Shown here: positions 6,143-7,532 of the stretch, piece after piece
Numbering within the stretch: the stretch's first letter is position 1
Layout: each line of letters starts with the position of its first letter
Source of the DNA: an uncultured Fidelibacterota bacterium
GTDB taxonomy: Bacteria; Fidelibacterota; Marinisomatia; SCGC-AAA003-L08; D37C17
Assembly (NCBI GenBank): GCA_913049525.1
Contig: CAJWYZ010000069.1
Span: 1-7,532 of the forward strand
Reading direction: 5' to 3'
Length of the DNA stretch: 7,532 bases
Made by a program: the position numbers and the translations under genes
The notes under the pieces: generated by a model
The model's database searches: none
The model's input: only the letters and a program-made list of their open reading frames with translations
Told to the model about the DNA's origin: nothing

Positions 6143-7433
6143 AGTACAGGTACCATCAATGGGACAAAAAATTACAATGGATGGAAAAAAGCTTATTGTT
6201 CCGGATAATCCTATTATTCCTTTTATTGAAGGGGATGGAATTGGACCTGATATTTGGGCATCTGCAGTTCGTGTTCTGGATGCTGCCGTAGAAAAGGCAT
6301 ATGGAGGCAAAAAGAAAATCCATTGGATGGAAGTATATGCAGGTGAAAAATCAAATGACGTGTATGGACCGGATACATGGCTTCCTCAGGAAACTTTGGA
6401 TTTCATCAATGAGTATCTTGTAGCAATTAAGGGGCCTCTTACCACTCCAGTTGGCGGTGGAATTCGATCTATCAATGTAGCACTTAGGCAGGAACTAGAT
6501 TTATATGTATGTCTCCGTCCGGTTCGCTGGTATCAAGGTGTGCCATCTCCGGTTAAAGATCCATCACGAATTGACATGGCAATTTTCCGTGAAAATACGG
6601 AAGATATTTATGCCGGTATTGAATTTGAGGCAGGGTCTGAAGATGTTACGCGGTTTTTGGATCTCATGAAAAATCATTTTTCTGATAGATTTGGGAAAAT
6701 CCGTTTTCCTAAAACAACAGGGATTGGAATAAAACCAGTGTCAAAAGAGGGTACTCAAAGACTGGTTTATGATGCCATCGAATATGCAATCCGTTTAAAA
6801 CGGAAAACAGTAACCTTGGTACACAAAGGCAATATTATGAAGTTCACCGAAGGTGGATTCAAGACGTGGGGGTACGAAATTGCAGAGTCTAAATTTGGTG
6901 ATGAAACCTTCACTTGGGCAGAGTATGACCGCATCATGGAAAAAGATGGAAAAGATGTTGCAAATGCAGCACAAGATAAAGCGGTTTCTGAAGGGAAAAT
7001 TATTGTAAAGGATGTGATTGCAGATGCATTTCTCCAACAAATCTTGACTCGACCATCTGAATATGATGTTATCGCTACCATGAATTTAAATGGTGATTAT
7101 ATTTCTGACGCACTGGCAGCTCAAGTAGGCGGAATTGGAATATCTCCCGGTGGGAATATCAATTTTATAACTGGAAAGGCAATTTTTGAAGCCACGCATG
7201 GCACGGCTCCTAAATATGAGGGCATGGATAAGGTGAATCCGGGATCGGTAATATTATCAGGGGAAATGATGCTCCGTTATTTGAATTGGCAGGAAGCAGC
7301 AGATAAAGTTGTTGAATCCATGAATAGAACTATCAGTGATAAAACAGTCACCTACGATTTTGAACGTCTCATGGAAGGAGCCACATTACTCAAATGTTCT
7401 GAGTTTGGAGATGCCCTTATTCAGAATATGTAG
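6135..7433 (+). CDS. icd: Isocitrate dehydrogenase, NADP-dependent
   Basis: This 432-residue enzyme oxidatively decarboxylates isocitrate to 2-oxoglutarate in the TCA cycle and aligns end to end with the E. coli/Bacillus Icd type. Visible residues: IEGDGIGPD (31-39); the isocitrate loop [14 protein letters not shown] (107-120), with Ser112 at the position phosphorylated in E. coli; Tyr159 and Lys231 as the catalytic pair; Asp293 and Asp297 for metal; and Lys360, Tyr361, Val367, Tyr407 and Arg411 as the NADP-specificity set. A segment at about 254-289 ([20 protein letters not shown] and following) resembles the Bacillus subtilis enzyme, not the shorter E. coli loop. The ATG at 6135 aligns [15 protein letters not shown] with the E. 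coli N-terminus; reading further upstream would only run into the fmdB tail. An AG-rich stretch (6119-6134) may help initiation. It overlaps the FmdB gene by eight bases. No IDH kinase/phosphatase gene is in the window. Confidence 0.97.
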   Translation: MNKVQVPSMGQKITMDGKKLIVPDNPIIPFIEGDGIGPDIWASAVRVLDAAVEKAYGGKKKIHWMEVYAGEKSNDVYGPDTWLPQETLDFINEYLVAIKGPLTTPVGGGIRSINVALRQELDLYVCLRPVRWYQGVPSPVKDPSRIDMAIFRENTEDIYAGIEFEAGSEDVTRFLDLMKNHFSDRFGKIRFPKTTGIGIKPVSKEGTQRLVYDAIEYAIRLKRKTVTLVHKGNIMKFTEGGFKTWGYEIAESKFGDETFTWAEYDRIMEKDGKDVANAAQDKAVSEGKIIVKDVIADAFLQQILTRPSEYDVIATMNLNGDYISDALAAQVGGIGISPGGNINFITGKAIFEATHGTAPKYEGMDKVNPGSVILSGEMMLRYLNWQEAADKVVESMNRTISDKTVTYDFERLMEGATLLKCSEFGDALIQNM

Positions 7434-7465
7434 AGAACAGAATTAATACCCATTCTACTATTTAA

Positions 7466-7532
7466 ATGAAATTTATCGACCATACAACCCTTGCGGTGAA
7501 GGCCGGAAGCGGAGGCATGGGATGCATTGCCT
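7466..7532 (+). CDS. obg: GTPase Obg/CgtA, N-terminal start only (partial)
   Basis: The reading frame runs off the window after 22 codons. The visible residues MKFIDHTTLAVKAGSGGMGC match the start of the glycine-rich Obg fold ('MKFVDEAxIxVxAGDGGNGC'). Obg is a GTPase acting in 50S ribosome maturation and stress control. The G-domain lies outside the window, so GTPase motifs cannot be checked. The 32-base gap after icd (7434-7465) is the largest in the window. I see no convincing Shine-Dalgarno, hairpin terminator or promoter in it. Confidence 0.88.
   Translation, partial: MKFIDHTTLAVKAGSGGMGCIA

Noticed and set aside
6120..6145. A run of eight A bases at the fmdB/icd junction that might allow a frameshifted FmdB-Icd fusion.
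   Set aside because: Both genes have complete, family-typical ends and starts, and the eight-base overlap with its own ATG explains the arrangement. No stimulatory structure is visible.
6767..7081. A minus-strand open frame of about 100 codons inside icd, and similar shorter ones inside dnaJ, rsmD and pta.
   Set aside because: They lie antisense to strongly conserved genes, show no family motif and have no ribosome binding site. They are expected by chance.
7434..7465. A possible terminator or promoter between icd and obg.
   Set aside because: No inverted repeat with a T-run and no convincing -35/-10 pair can be seen in these 32 bases.

Overview
The window is a gene-dense, entirely plus-strand stretch of a bacterial chromosome. 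It is A+T-rich and almost free of intergenic DNA. Eleven gene junctions are visible: eight are overlaps (1 to 14 bases) and three are gaps (11, 15 and 32 bases). No rRNA, tRNA, mobile element, CRISPR array or clear terminator was seen. No sequence identifies the species. The bacterial housekeeping genes, the low GC content and a PilM-like gene beside rsmD would fit a lineage in or near the Fibrobacterota-Chlorobi-Bacteroidota/Marinimicrobia assemblage, but that placement is a guess.

Layout, left to right. The first 39 bases are the end of grpE, overlapping a complete dnaJ (39-1148), so the left edge is the usual grpE-dnaJ chaperone pair. A four-gene block follows (1148-3922): a ComEA-like membrane-anchored helix-hairpin-helix protein, a single-pass membrane protein with a pseudopilin-like N-terminus, a divergent PilM-like (actin-fold) protein, and a divergent PilN/PilO-like bitopic membrane protein. 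The last three are not recognisable as textbook family members, and this block is the most interesting part of the window. It is followed by rsmD (16S rRNA m2G966 methyltransferase), coaD (phosphopantetheine adenylyltransferase), a phosphate acetyltransferase gene (pta) without an adjacent ackA, a small FmdB-type zinc-ribbon gene, icd (NADP-type isocitrate dehydrogenase) and the first 22 codons of obg.

How the genes may work together. grpE/dnaJ serve DnaK-dependent folding. The middle block looks like a reduced or strongly diverged relative of the type IV pilus / type II secretion / DNA-uptake inner-membrane platform: a DNA-binding ComEA-like protein, a pilin-like subunit, a PilM-like cytoplasmic protein and a PilN-like membrane partner. 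No ATPase, secretin, PilC/GspF or prepilin peptidase gene is present here, so any complete machine would need parts from elsewhere. The right half is core metabolism and ribosome maturation: coaD makes dephospho-CoA, Pta interconverts acetyl-CoA and acetyl phosphate, Icd runs the TCA cycle, and RsmD and Obg act on the ribosome. The tight overlaps suggest one long transcript with translational coupling, although internal promoters cannot be excluded.
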